A stretch of DNA of 64,000 nucleotides from Oscillospiraceae bacterium. Lineage in GTDB: Bacteria > Bacillota > Clostridia > Oscillospirales > CAG-272. Under the pieces are notes generated by a model. That model searched no databases. It worked only from the letters and a program-made list of their open reading frames with translations, and was not told where the DNA came from. Shown here piece after piece: positions 18,242 through 26,396 of the stretch. The stretch covers positions 17,530 to 81,529 of the forward strand of contig SVQK01000084.1 in assembly GCA_015065385.1 (NCBI GenBank), written 5' to 3'. Every line of letters starts with the position of its first letter. Within the stretch, counting starts at the first letter, position 1. A program made the translations under genes and the position numbers.

Positions 18242-19969
18242 ATGCTGACACTCGCAAAGAACCGCAGAACCGCTTACCGCATCATCATCGCAAAGAATCC
18301 CTCGCCGTCCGTCTTCCACGCGGCGGAGGAGCTGAAACGGTTCCTCGGGGAGATCTCCGGGGCCGACTTCCCGATCGCCTTCGACACCGAACCGCGGAAG
18401 GACGAGGAAATCATCATTGGAAAGAACGACCATTTCGACGCCCTTCTGCCCGAGAGCGGAATCGATCTTTCGTCCCTCGGAACGGAAGGCGTATGGCTGA
18501 AAGCGGTCGGGCAGACCCTGATCCTCGCCGGATCCGACGTCCGGGGCGCGCTCTACGCCGTCTATCAGCTGCTGGACGAGCACCTCGGATGCCGCTGGTT
18601 CACCGCCGAGGACTCCTTCATCCCGACCCGTCCGACCCTCACCCTGCCCGACGGATTCGAGGACCGCTTCGTCCCGCCGCTCGAGTTCCGGGATCCCTAT
18701 ATGTACGGCTACAACGACGGCGCGTTCTACTCCCGGAACCGCTGCAACGCGGAGAGCGGACAGCTCGGCCCGGCGGAAGGGGGAAAGGTCACCTACGCCC
18801 GCTTCGTCCACTCCATGCAGGAGCTGGTCCCGCCGAACGAATACTTTGCCGAACACCCCGAATACTTCGCCCTGAGGATCGACGAAAACGGGAACGGCGT
18901 CCGGCAGAACGGATACGCTCAGCCCTGCCTGACCAATCCCGAGGTCCTCGCCATCGCCAAGAAAAACGTCCGCCGGATCCTCGCCTCCCGCCCGAACGCC
19001 GATATCATTTCCGTTTCACAGAACGACAACTTCACCTTCTGCCAGTGCGAGAAGTGCCGCGCCGTGGACGAGGAGGAGGGGAGCCATGCCGGGACGCTTC
19101 TGCGCTTCGTGAACGCCATCGCGGAGGACATAGAAAAGGACTATCCGAACGTCGCGGTGGACACGCTCGCCTATCAGTACACCCGGAAGCCGCCGAAAAT
19201 CACGAAGCCGCGGAAAAACGTCATCGTCCGCCTCTGCTCGATCGAATGCTGCTTCGGCCATCCGCTGGAATCCTGCTCCCTCTCCGGCACCGAGGGCGGT
19301 CAGGGCTCGTTCACCGCGGATCTGGAGGGATGGTCCGCCATTTCGAACCGGCTCCACATCTGGGACTATACCGCCAACTTCGCCCACGCGATCCAGCCCT
19401 TCCCGGATTTCAAGGTGCTCAAGCCCAATATCCAGTACTTCATCCGCCACGGCGTCACCGGGATCTTCGAGGAAGGCGAGAACTCCGTCCGCGAGCACGG
19501 CGAGCTGAACCCGCTCCGTCAGTACGTTCTGGCCAAGCTCCTTTGGAATCCGGAGCTTGACTTCGACCGTCTGGTGAACGAATTCCTCACCGCCTACTTC
19601 GGCATGGCGGCTCCCGCGGTGCGCGAATGGTACGACCTGCTCCACGCCGGGGTGACCGACGACGTTCACGTCCACATCTACGACAGCCCGAACCAGCCCT
19701 ATCTGTCCGACGCGTTCCTCGACGCCTCGGAGCCGATCTTCGACGAGGCCGAGCGGCTGGCGGACGACGAAAAGATCCTCGCGCGGGTGAAGAAGCTCCG
19801 CCTGTCGATCCGGTACGTCCGTCTGGCCCACACGCCGAAGGACGCGGAAGGACGCGCGGAGGAGGCCGAACGGTTCATCGAAGACGTCCGCGCCTCCGGA
19901 ATCGGATCCTACCGGGAGGGCACCGTCCTCGCCGACGTGGAGCCGAGGATCCGGAACGCGGAGATCTGA
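18242..19969 (+). CDS. DUF4838 domain protein (GH67-like, glycosidase-associated)
   Basis: A 575-residue protein without a signal peptide. The N-terminal part (1-130), with AAEELKRFLGEISG and GVWLKAVGQTLILAG.DVRGALYAVYQLLDE, is the alpha-glucuronidase/hexosaminidase-type accessory domain. Residues about 140-500 carry the DUF4838 core, including the SVSQNDN...CQCEKCRAVDEEEG cysteine motif. Its enzymatic role is not established; context suggests glycan breakdown. AAGGAGG fits the ATG at 18242, not the in-frame ATG at 18224. It is transcribed alone, between its own promoter and a terminator. Confidence 0.8.
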   Translation: MLTLAKNRRTAYRIIIAKNPSPSVFHAAEELKRFLGEISGADFPIAFDTEPRKDEEIIIGKNDHFDALLPESGIDLSSLGTEGVWLKAVGQTLILAGSDVRGALYAVYQLLDEHLGCRWFTAEDSFIPTRPTLTLPDGFEDRFVPPLEFRDPYMYGYNDGAFYSRNRCNAESGQLGPAEGGKVTYARFVHSMQELVPPNEYFAEHPEYFALRIDENGNGVRQNGYAQPCLTNPEVLAIAKKNVRRILASRPNADIISVSQNDNFTFCQCEKCRAVDEEEGSHAGTLLRFVNAIAEDIEKDYPNVAVDTLAYQYTRKPPKITKPRKNVIVRLCSIECCFGHPLESCSLSGTEGGQGSFTADLEGWSAISNRLHIWDYTANFAHAIQPFPDFKVLKPNIQYFIRHGVTGIFEEGENSVREHGELNPLRQYVLAKLLWNPELDFDRLVNEFLTAYFGMAAPAVREWYDLLHAGVTDDVHVHIYDSPNQPYLSDAFLDASEPIFDEAERLADDEKILARVKKLRLSIRYVRLAHTPKDAEGRAEEAERFIEDVRASGIGSYREGTVLADVEPRIRNAEI

Positions 19970-19997
19970 TCCCCCGCACGCCATCATCACAGCGCCG

Positions 19998-20039
19998 CCC
20001 CCTGCACGATCCCTCCCCAGACCGCGCAGGGGGATTTTT
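19998..20039 (+). terminator. Rho-independent terminator
   Basis: CCCCCTGC and GCAGGGGG arms followed by ATTTTTG, directly after the DUF4838 gene and before repeat copy A1. Confidence 0.8.
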
Positions 20040-20056
20040 GAAAGGGGAGAATCAAA

Positions 20057-20342
20057 TACTATTCTCAGCCTAAAAAGCTAAACTATATGGGTTTTGATCG
20101 CTCCATGTAGGAGGCGAATCGCCTTGCGGCTCAACTTGTTGAGCGGATGGGCATCGCATGCAATAACTCTGATAAGGTTGGATGGCTTCAGAAGTTCGCA
20201 CTCTGTGCGAAGCTTCGTTGGTGTGCCGAAGTCTCAGCTTCACTTGATTGATATAGCCTATCCTTTGACCCTTCCCCATGAAGTTCTTTGCCAGGCTTTC
20301 TCCGAAAGAAAGCCGCGTTTCCCTTTTAGCTTGAGATTGGTA
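20057..20342 (-). repeat. Dispersed repeat family A, copy A1 (inverted)
   Basis: A 286-base non-coding element in reverse orientation to copies A2 (39141) and A3 (44463). The ends are imperfect inverted repeats (TACTATTCTCAGCCTAAAA and TACCAATCTCAAGCTAAAA), flanked by AAA on both sides. Shared internal blocks include the hairpin GGCTTTCT-TTCGG-AGAAAGCC, TGGCAAAGAACTTCATGGGGA, GTGAAGCTGAG and CATCCAACCTTATCAGAG. A1 carries an additional hairpin, AAGTTCGC-loop-GCGAAGCTT (20192-20215), absent from A2 and A3. It ends 36 bases before the serine hydrolase ATG. It looks like a miniature inverted-repeat element or a structured RNA. Confidence 0.85.
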
Positions 20343-20378
20343 AAACTAAATTCTATTTTTCGATTCAGGAGGTATCCT

Positions 20379-21770
20379 ATGTTTCAGAGCGCAGCACCGG
20401 AGAAAATGGGTGTGAGGAGCGAAGGGATCGTCCGCTTCCTCGACGAAATGAAGGAAAAACGCCTGCACATGCACGACATGATGATCCTCCGCCGCGGGAC
20501 CCTGGTCGCGGAGGCGTCGTTCGCGCCGTGGTCGGGCAACAACCTGCACATGCTGTTTTCCCTGAGCAAGAGCTTCACGTCTACCGCGGTCGGATTCGCG
20601 GTTCAGGACGGACTTCTCCGCGTGACGGACCGGCTCGTCGATTTCTTTCCGGAACTCCTTCCCGCCGAGCCGTGCGAAAACATGAAAAAAATGACGATCA
20701 AGCACATGCTCACGATGAACACCGGCCACGGCGAGGAGCCTCATCGCTCCGGGGACAGCTGGGAGCGGGCGTTTCTCAGGAGTTATGTGGAGTTTGAGCC
20801 GGGGACGCATTTTATGTACAACACCTTCGCCACCTACATGCTCGCCGCCGTCGTGCAGAAGGTGACCGGCAAAAAGCTCCTCGTCTATCTGCGGGAAAAG
20901 CTGATGGATCCCCTCGGCATGAGCCCGGATATCTGGTTCGAGGAATCCCCTACCGGCGTGGCCACGGGAGGCTACGGGCTGAACGTCCGGGTGGAGGATA
21001 TCGCCAAGCTCGGGCAGTTCTATCTGCAAAAGGGCAAATGGGACGGAAAACAGCTCTTGAACGGGGACTGGATCCGGGACGCCGCGACGCCGTGGTCGGA
21101 CAACCGCAATCACGGGGGCGAGCAGTCCGACTGGGGCTCCGGGTACGGCTATCAGTTCTGGATGTGCAAGCCGAAGCACGTTTTCCGGGGAGACGGCGCG
21201 TTCGGGCAGTACTGCGTGATCCTGCCGGATCAGGAGATGGTGATCGCCATCAACAGCGGCGTGGACGACATGGGCGCGGTGCTCGATTCGATCTGGAAAA
21301 ACATCCTGCCCTGTGTGGAAAGCGGCCCGATCGCCGACGAATCCGGGGCGGAGCTGCTGAACCGGAGACTGCGCGATACCGCGACGCCCGCCTGCTGGGA
21401 GGAAGAGGGCCTCGCTGTTTCCGAACCCGCGATCGAGGAGAGCTGGATCGGGTCGTACCGACTGGCTCCGGACAATCCCCTCGGCTTTGACGCCATGGAC
21501 GCAGCCGTGGATCGGATCGTCTTCCGGCGGGGAGAAAAAGAGGAGATCTTCCCGCTCCGCTTTGCCGAATGGACACCCGGGATCGGCTCGGATTCCTCCG
21601 TACGGGCGGCGAAGGCGGAGGACGGGCTGATTCTCCACGCCTGCCACATCCTGACGCCGTTCGAATCGATCCTGAAACTCGCCTTCACCCCCCACGGCGT
21701 CGAGATCCGCGGAAAACGGAACGTCGGCTTCGGCGGCGGAAGCTGGACGATCCTCGGATATCGGGTCTGA
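20379..21770 (+). CDS. Serine hydrolase of the beta-lactamase/transpeptidase-like family
   Basis: A 463-residue class C beta-lactamase-fold protein. The nucleophile motif S-L-S-K lies in MLFSLSKSFTSTAVG (about residue 65), and the sequence GDGAFGQYCVILPDQEMVIAIN corresponds to the KTG-like third motif. The usual YxN motif is altered (FMYNTFATYML). No signal peptide is evident, so it is probably a cytoplasmic esterase or peptidase-like enzyme rather than a drug-resistance beta-lactamase. CAGGAGG precedes the ATG at 20379; the open frame extends upstream only through repeat A1, which is not coding. Confidence 0.8.
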   Translation: MFQSAAPEKMGVRSEGIVRFLDEMKEKRLHMHDMMILRRGTLVAEASFAPWSGNNLHMLFSLSKSFTSTAVGFAVQDGLLRVTDRLVDFFPELLPAEPCENMKKMTIKHMLTMNTGHGEEPHRSGDSWERAFLRSYVEFEPGTHFMYNTFATYMLAAVVQKVTGKKLLVYLREKLMDPLGMSPDIWFEESPTGVATGGYGLNVRVEDIAKLGQFYLQKGKWDGKQLLNGDWIRDAATPWSDNRNHGGEQSDWGSGYGYQFWMCKPKHVFRGDGAFGQYCVILPDQEMVIAINSGVDDMGAVLDSIWKNILPCVESGPIADESGAELLNRRLRDTATPACWEEEGLAVSEPAIEESWIGSYRLAPDNPLGFDAMDAAVDRIVFRRGEKEEIFPLRFAEWTPGIGSDSSVRAAKAEDGLILHACHILTPFESILKLAFTPHGVEIRGKRNVGFGGGSWTILGYRV

Positions 21771-21809
21771 TACGATAGTGTGAACCGGAGCGGAAACGCT
21801 CTCATAACG

Positions 21810-21852
21810 AAAAATCACCGGGCAGAGTCCTTTTGACGGGATCTGTCCGGTG
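21810..21852 (-). terminator. Terminator of the flavin reductase gene
   Basis: Minus-strand hairpin with arms CACCGGaCAGA/TCTGcCCGGTG followed by ATTTTTCG. It lies between the convergent serine hydrolase and flavin reductase genes. Confidence 0.7.
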
Positions 21853-21873
21853 TCGGTTTCTGTTCGGGCGGCT

Positions 21874-22446
21874 TTATTTCTTCATCAGGCCCTTGCCCGC
21901 GTTCCATGCCTTTCCGGCCTGCTCGCCGGTGGTGTAGTACCCGGACTGGAACTGATCGAAGGTCAGAGCGTCGAGCTTCGCGGGGCTGACTTTGCCGTTG
22001 TCGTCCAGCACCGATTCGTCGGCGGCGGTGTTCACGATCTTCCCGACGATGGCGTACATGTTCTCGGTGTTCACAACCTCAGCCAGCTCGCATTCCATCA
22101 CGAGGGGAAATTCGGCGATGACCGGGGCGTTCACAAACGCGCTCTTTTCCGCGTGATATCCCGTCCGCTCGAATTTGTCCTCCATCTTGTTGCCCGTGGC
22201 GATGCCGAAGAAATCCGCGACGTCCATGTGCGCCCGGTCCGCGATGCTCACGGTGAAGGCCTTCGTTTTCAGAAGGTTCTGCGTGGTCTTGTGATCCTCG
22301 TCGATGAAGAGGGCGATCTTGTCCATCCCGCAGATCATGCCCCACGCCGCGTTCATGGCGTTGACCTTTCCGCCCTCGTCGTACGCCGCCACCATCAATA
22401 CCGGCATCGGATACACCGCCGGAATCACTCCGAGATTCTTTTTCAT
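21874..22446 (-). CDS. Flavin reductase family protein (FMN-binding split barrel)
   Basis: A 190-residue protein with the flavin reductase-like fold. PVLMVAAYDEGGKVNAMNAAWG is the typical first strand pair that holds FMN, and the end QSGYY.TGEQAGKAWNAGK closes the protein as in clostridial relatives. It probably binds FMN and passes electrons in the cytoplasm; the partner is not known. GGAGG lies before the ATG at 22446. Its promoter overlaps that of the divergent DUF6485 gene. Confidence 0.85.
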   Translation of the reverse strand: MKKNLGVIPAVYPMPVLMVAAYDEGGKVNAMNAAWGMICGMDKIALFIDEDHKTTQNLLKTKAFTVSIADRAHMDVADFFGIATGNKMEDKFERTGYHAEKSAFVNAPVIAEFPLVMECELAEVVNTENMYAIVGKIVNTAADESVLDDNGKVSPAKLDALTFDQFQSGYYTTGEQAGKAWNAGKGLMKK

Positions 22447-22488
22447 ACTGTTTTTCCTCCGTTTCGGTTGTTGTTTGCCGCGCCGGAC

Positions 22489-22545
22489 TTGACTTTTCTT
22501 CTGCGCCGCGGTATGATTGTAACATAAACGCTCCCGGAATGTCAA
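22489..22545. promoter_or_regulatory. Overlapping divergent promoters
   Basis: Plus strand: TTGACT (22489-22494), 17 bases, TATGAT (22512-22517), serving the DUF6485 gene. Minus strand: TTGACA (22540-22545), 18 bases, TACAAT (22516-22521), serving the flavin reductase. The two -10 boxes share two base pairs, so one polymerase should exclude the other. Confidence 0.7.
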
Positions 22546-22593
22546 GGGCGCGTTTCGGAAAGCGAAAACCGGCGTCCCGAAAGGAGTCCGCGC

Positions 22594-22836
22594 ATGAGCG
22601 TCAAGGTTCCCTTCTGCACCTGCGCCGATACGGCGTGCCCGTTCCATCCCGCAAACCACAACAAGGGGTGTACGCCCTGCATCGCCAAAAACCTGAAAGC
22701 GGGCGAGATCCCGACCTGCTTTTTCAAATCCCTCGGCGTCCAAAAGCCCGCGGAAGGCGTCGGATCCGGGTGGACCGTCCGGGATTTCGCGGCTCTTGTG
22801 ACCAAGGCGGAGGAAAAGCGGGAGGAAAAGAAATAG
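22594..22836 (+). CDS. DUF6485 cysteine-rich small protein
   Basis: An 80-residue protein with six cysteines in the first 45 residues (CTCADTACPFHP, GCTPCIAKNL, PTCFF), the pattern of the DUF6485 family. This suggests a metal or Fe-S site, but no function is known to me. AAAGGAG precedes the ATG. It is divergent from the flavin reductase with overlapping promoters, so a redox link is possible but inferred. Confidence 0.8.
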   Translation: MSVKVPFCTCADTACPFHPANHNKGCTPCIAKNLKAGEIPTCFFKSLGVQKPAEGVGSGWTVRDFAALVTKAEEKREEKK

Positions 22837-22862
22837 GGCCGGGGAGATTCCGACCCTGTTTT
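22835..22862 (+). terminator. Terminator after the DUF6485 gene
   Basis: AGGGCCGG and CCGACCCT arms (one mismatch) followed by GTTTTTTTA, overlapping the TAG stop codon. It could also serve the convergent MATE gene, more weakly. Confidence 0.6.
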
Positions 22863-22863
22863 T

Positions 22864-24273
22864 TTATTCCCCTCCCCCCGCGCGGAGGTTCGGAATCCAT
22901 CCGATCATGGCGTCGCGGCCCTCCGGGGTGACGGGCTTGATCCACGTTCCGCGGAAGAGGTGGATCTGCATGAGGACGTACCGGATGGGCTCGTCGATAT
23001 AGCAGCAGGCGAAGACGACCGGCGTGGGCAGGCGCCAGACCATTCCGGTCAGCCAGACCGCCGGGATCAGAAGCGCCCACATGAAGACGATCTCGAGCAC
23101 CGTGCCGTAGGTGGCGTCTCCGGCAGCGCGGAAGGTGTCGTTCTGGGTCCAGTTGCCCATGCGGATGAATCCGGCGGCGGCGTATATGGCGAGGAATCCG
23201 AACGCGGCGCGAAAGCTCTCCCCCTCCATGCCCATGACGCCGAAGATCGGACGGTGCAGGGCGATCAGAAGCAGGCTGACGCCGCCGATGAAGCCCTGAC
23301 AGAGATACACGAGCCGCCATGCCCTCGCGTAGGCGGTATCCGGATGCCCCGCCCCGACCTGTGTCCCCACGAGCACCGACGAGGCGTTCGAGAATCCGGC
23401 GAAGAATCCGATGATCAATCCTTCGAGCGTGCGGAACACGGCGAGCGCGGCAATGGCTTCCTCCGGCTGGCGTCCGAGCACCACGTTGATGCCCATGTTC
23501 CCGACACCGATCAGGACTTCGTTCAGGATGATGGGAAAGCATTTTCTGAGATACGCTGCGACAAAAGCCCGGTTCCAGCGGAAATGCCGGGTGACGGCCA
23601 TGAGGTAGGGATGCCCGTTCCGCTTTGCGAGAATCAGCACGGTTAGAATGCCGGCGCACTGGGCGATGACCGTAGCGAGAGCCGCGCCCCGGACGCCCAT
23701 TTTCGGCAGTCCGAGGTGTCCGAAAATCAGAGCCCAGTTCAGCGCGATGTTCGTCACGACGGCGGCGATCGATCCGTAGAGCGGGATCCGGACCCGTTCC
23801 GTGCAGCGGAGCAGGCAGGCCATCGCCATGGAGAAGACCATGAGCGGGTAGGCAAATCCCACGGTGCGCAGGTATTCGACTCCGACCTCCCGAATGGCCT
23901 CCTTATCGGTGTAGAGCCGCATGACCCACTCCGGGAAAAGCACGGCGGTGCACCCGAAGAGGATCCCGACGGTCATCATGCAGGTCAGGGTGAGGCCGTA
24001 GGAGCGGTTGATCCCGTCGTCGTCCCCCGCGCCCCAGTACTGGGAGAAAAAGAGCATGCCGCCGCCGACAAAGCCCCAGTATCCGCTGAACATGAGGGAG
24101 GAAAACTGAGCGCAGAGTCCGACGGCTCCCACCTCCGTCTGCCCGAGGGAGGCGATCATCATGGTGTCCACCATGGAGCCGGTCGTAGTGAGGAGGTTCT
24201 GCATCGCCACCGGCACGGCGATCACGGCGATCCGGCGGAGAAAATCGCCCCACCGGAAGGAGGAATGGTTCAT
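22864..24273 (-). CDS. MATE-family efflux transporter
   Basis: A 469-residue inner-membrane protein with about 12 hydrophobic segments in two homologous halves. The MATE signature is near the start (VPVAMQNLLTTTGSMVDTMMIASLG) and again in the second half (FPIILNEVLIGVGNMGINVVLG). Family members export cationic drugs or metabolites using Na+ or H+ gradients; the substrate here is unknown. GGAGA lies before the ATG. The solute-binding gene ends 45 bases upstream on the same strand, so the two may be co-transcribed. Confidence 0.9.
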   Translation of the reverse strand: MNHSSFRWGDFLRRIAVIAVPVAMQNLLTTTGSMVDTMMIASLGQTEVGAVGLCAQFSSLMFSGYWGFVGGGMLFFSQYWGAGDDDGINRSYGLTLTCMMTVGILFGCTAVLFPEWVMRLYTDKEAIREVGVEYLRTVGFAYPLMVFSMAMACLLRCTERVRIPLYGSIAAVVTNIALNWALIFGHLGLPKMGVRGAALATVIAQCAGILTVLILAKRNGHPYLMAVTRHFRWNRAFVAAYLRKCFPIILNEVLIGVGNMGINVVLGRQPEEAIAALAVFRTLEGLIIGFFAGFSNASSVLVGTQVGAGHPDTAYARAWRLVYLCQGFIGGVSLLLIALHRPIFGVMGMEGESFRAAFGFLAIYAAAGFIRMGNWTQNDTFRAAGDATYGTVLEIVFMWALLIPAVWLTGMVWRLPTPVVFACCYIDEPIRYVLMQIHLFRGTWIKPVTPEGRDAMIGWIPNLRAGGGE

Positions 24274-24318
24274 GTGAAAGTTCTCCGCTGAGAAACAGAT
24301 TGCGGCGCGTCCGCGCCT

Positions 24319-25791
24319 TTATTCTCCGAGCGCGGCGTAGTTTTTGATGATCTTCTCGTACATCTTGGTCGTGACCTTGATGTTTTTCTGGTAGTAGGAG
24401 GCGATATCGGTGCTCTTCTGGCCGATGAGGTCGGAGACCATGTAGAGGAAGTTCGCCTGATTCGAGAAGTTCATGCCGAAGTCGTAGACGCAGCTGTCGA
24501 AGATGATGTCCAGCATGGCTCTCGTCTCGTCGTGGCGGGCGATCTTGCCGTCGAGCAGGTAGTCGAAATACGCGGGGAGCACCTGCTTCTTGCTCTCGCT
24601 GGCGAGAAGCTCCGCCACCATGCCGGTCATCTCGCGGTTTTCGCAGGAGGACGGGATGCACTGAAGGCCCGTCCAGTTGAGGGAGATGTATTCCTGCTGG
24701 TTCTCGTCCAGCTTCGGGAACGGGATGATGCCGTAGTCCACCTCCGTCTGCCGGTACTGCTCCATGGAGCTGAGGGAGAGGAAGTAGAAGAGGGCGTGGT
24801 AGGTCTCGAAGGGGATGTACCGGTCGTTGATCGTGCCGTTTACGAGCGCTCTGTCCCCCTCGCAGAAGAGCTTGTACAGCTTTTCCATCATGGTCACGGC
24901 GTTTTCGTTCTGGAGCGCGACTTGGGGAACGCCGTCCACAAATTCCGCGATGAACTGGCCGCAGCCGTACATGAAGCTGATCATCGGCCAGCCGAGGTTG
25001 CCGCAGACGCCGTACTGATCCTTCGCAGCCATCTTTCCGTCGCCGTTGAGGTCCCGGACGGCGAGGTCGGACAGCTCGATCATTCTGTCCAGCGTCCACT
25101 TGCCCTCGTAGACCGTGCCATACAGGCTGTCGAGGTTCAAATCGGTCGCAATGTCGTTGTTGAAGAAGATGACGTTCGGATCCGCGATCAGAAGATCCGA
25201 GGCGGCGAACGGCGTCACCCCTCCGATGGAGAGCTGTTCCAGAATGGAGGAATTCCACCAGGGTTTGGTCAGATCCACATAGGGAATGTCGCCCCAGTCG
25301 AGGATAAGCTGGCCGGAGAGAAGCCCCTGCAGGCCGTTGATGCAGTGGGTGACCGCCATGTCGTACGCGCCGTCGCCCGCCGTCACCGCTTTTTTCACCT
25401 CGGCGAGGATGGTGTCGATATAGCCCTCGGTGACGAATCCGACGCTGACGTTGAGCCGCTCGTTGACGGCTGCCGTGCGGTTGAAGAGGGCGTCGTTCAT
25501 CACGTCCCCGTTCAGCTCGTCGGCGTGGAGGTAGAACTCGTACAGGGACCAGCCGGGATAGATGATCGTGAAGTCTTCCCCGCCCCAGTCCGCGTCGTCG
25601 GGAATGTCGGGTTCCGGAAGAAGCGGCTCTTCTTCCGGGGGGTCCGTTTCCGCGGCGGCGGAGGGCTCGGCGGATGCACCCCCGGCCTGTGTCCCGGCTG
25701 AGACGTCGGTGTTCTCCTTCGTTTCGGAACAGGCGGTCAGAGCAGCGGCAAGCAGCAGGGCGGCAAGCAGCAGAGATAACGCTTTTTTCAT
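24319..25791 (-). CDS. Extracellular solute-binding lipoprotein (LipO-like)
   Basis: A 490-residue lipoprotein with lipobox L-T-A-C. Signatures shared by the lipoprotein set in this window: LNGDVMNDALFNR..AVNERLNV, DLTKPWWN, a [EQ]G.WT.D[RK]M helix start, an EF-hand-like loop DLNGDGKMAAKDQYG, and an end rich in STDIASYYQ. It should bind a sugar or oligosaccharide outside the membrane. The frame is open upstream, but AGAAGG and the signal peptide set the start at 25791. Adjacent MATE gene; no ABC permease nearby. Confidence 0.85.
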   Translation of the reverse strand: MKKALSLLLAALLLAAALTACSETKENTDVSAGTQAGGASAEPSAAAETDPPEEEPLLPEPDIPDDADWGGEDFTIIYPGWSLYEFYLHADELNGDVMNDALFNRTAAVNERLNVSVGFVTEGYIDTILAEVKKAVTAGDGAYDMAVTHCINGLQGLLSGQLILDWGDIPYVDLTKPWWNSSILEQLSIGGVTPFAASDLLIADPNVIFFNNDIATDLNLDSLYGTVYEGKWTLDRMIELSDLAVRDLNGDGKMAAKDQYGVCGNLGWPMISFMYGCGQFIAEFVDGVPQVALQNENAVTMMEKLYKLFCEGDRALVNGTINDRYIPFETYHALFYFLSLSSMEQYRQTEVDYGIIPFPKLDENQQEYISLNWTGLQCIPSSCENREMTGMVAELLASESKKQVLPAYFDYLLDGKIARHDETRAMLDIIFDSCVYDFGMNFSNQANFLYMVSDLIGQKSTDIASYYQKNIKVTTKMYEKIIKNYAALGE

Positions 25792-25842
25792 GATCCGGAC
25801 CTTCTTTCGATGAGATCGGCAGCACGGCTGTCCGTCGGTTCC

Positions 25843-25848
25843 ATTATA
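25843..25848 (-). promoter_or_regulatory. -10 box of the solute-binding gene
   Basis: Perfect TATAAT on the minus strand, 51 bases before the ATG, with a poor CTGGAA at -35 (18-base spacer). Confidence 0.45.
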
Positions 25849-25988
25849 CTGTATCCGCGCGCGTTTTTCCAGTGGTTCCCGCAAAAAAGAGCCCCACCGC
25901 GTAGAAAAATCCCCCGGATCTACCGAAGAACGGAGAAGATCCGGGGAACTGGCAGATAAGCAGAGCTCATACCGTTTTTCTTCTAAAA

Positions 25989-26396
25989 GGTATAATCGTG
26001 CACAGAACAGCTCAAACAAGTTTTATCTGCACAAACCCACTATAGCCCCTTTGCCCAATGCGCGACTGAAGCTCTTCGACTTCCAACTGCACAAACGCGG
26101 ACCGCTGAAAGTTCGCCAAAGGCGAATTTCTGAAGTTCGCCAAAGGCGAAACTTCGCGCGAGGACAGTGGGATGCGCTTTCAGGCTTGAATTCCGATGTG
26201 AGCGGTCAGGATTATGCTCTCCGGCCAAGGAACCCCCCGCACGGGGGAAACCAAGTTCGCGGAGCGAAGCTTGGGCGGCCATGAGCTGGTGTCCGCAATC
26301 GAAGATCGCAGCCCGTGCCTCCCGCCCTGAGCAGGGCATTTTTTCCCAGAAACGCGAAGCGTTTCGTTCCTTAATCCCTTTGAGAAGGGATTGGTC
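25989..26396 (+). repeat. Dispersed repeat family B, copy B1, with hairpin array
   Basis: The first 186 bases (25989-26174) align with the reverse strand of B2 (35110 to 34950). Shared blocks include ACAAGTTTT-TCTGCACAAACCCAC, TTGCCCAATGCGCG, CTGCAC.AAC and CGCGAGGACAGTGGGATG. The rest of the gap up to the GGDEF gene stop is a run of short hairpins: GAAAGTTCGCC-AAA-GGCGAATTTC (26107-26130), GAAGTTCGCC-AAA-GGCGAAACTTC (26132-26155), CCAAGTTCGC-GGA-GCGAAGCTTGG (26251-26274), GCCCT-GAGC-AGGGC-ATTTTTT (about 26327-26345), and two more before 26396. No open reading frame with a ribosome site. It may be a structured RNA or a degenerate mobile element. Confidence 0.75.

Noticed and set aside
20057..20342. 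Family A repeat as a tRNA, tmRNA or CRISPR unit
   Set aside because: No cloverleaf, no CCA-type end and no regular spacing of short direct repeats.
20094..20378. Coding extension of the serine hydrolase through repeat A1
   Set aside because: The repeat is non-coding in its other copies, and a strong CAGGAGG site marks the ATG at 20379.
24532..25701. A 389-codon open frame opposite the solute-binding gene
   Set aside because: Composition is that of a reverse-strand shadow. The opposite strand has signal peptide, lipobox and family motifs.
26107..26155. CRISPR-like tandem repeat in B1
   Set aside because: Only two adjacent hairpins without spacers of constant length and no cas genes.
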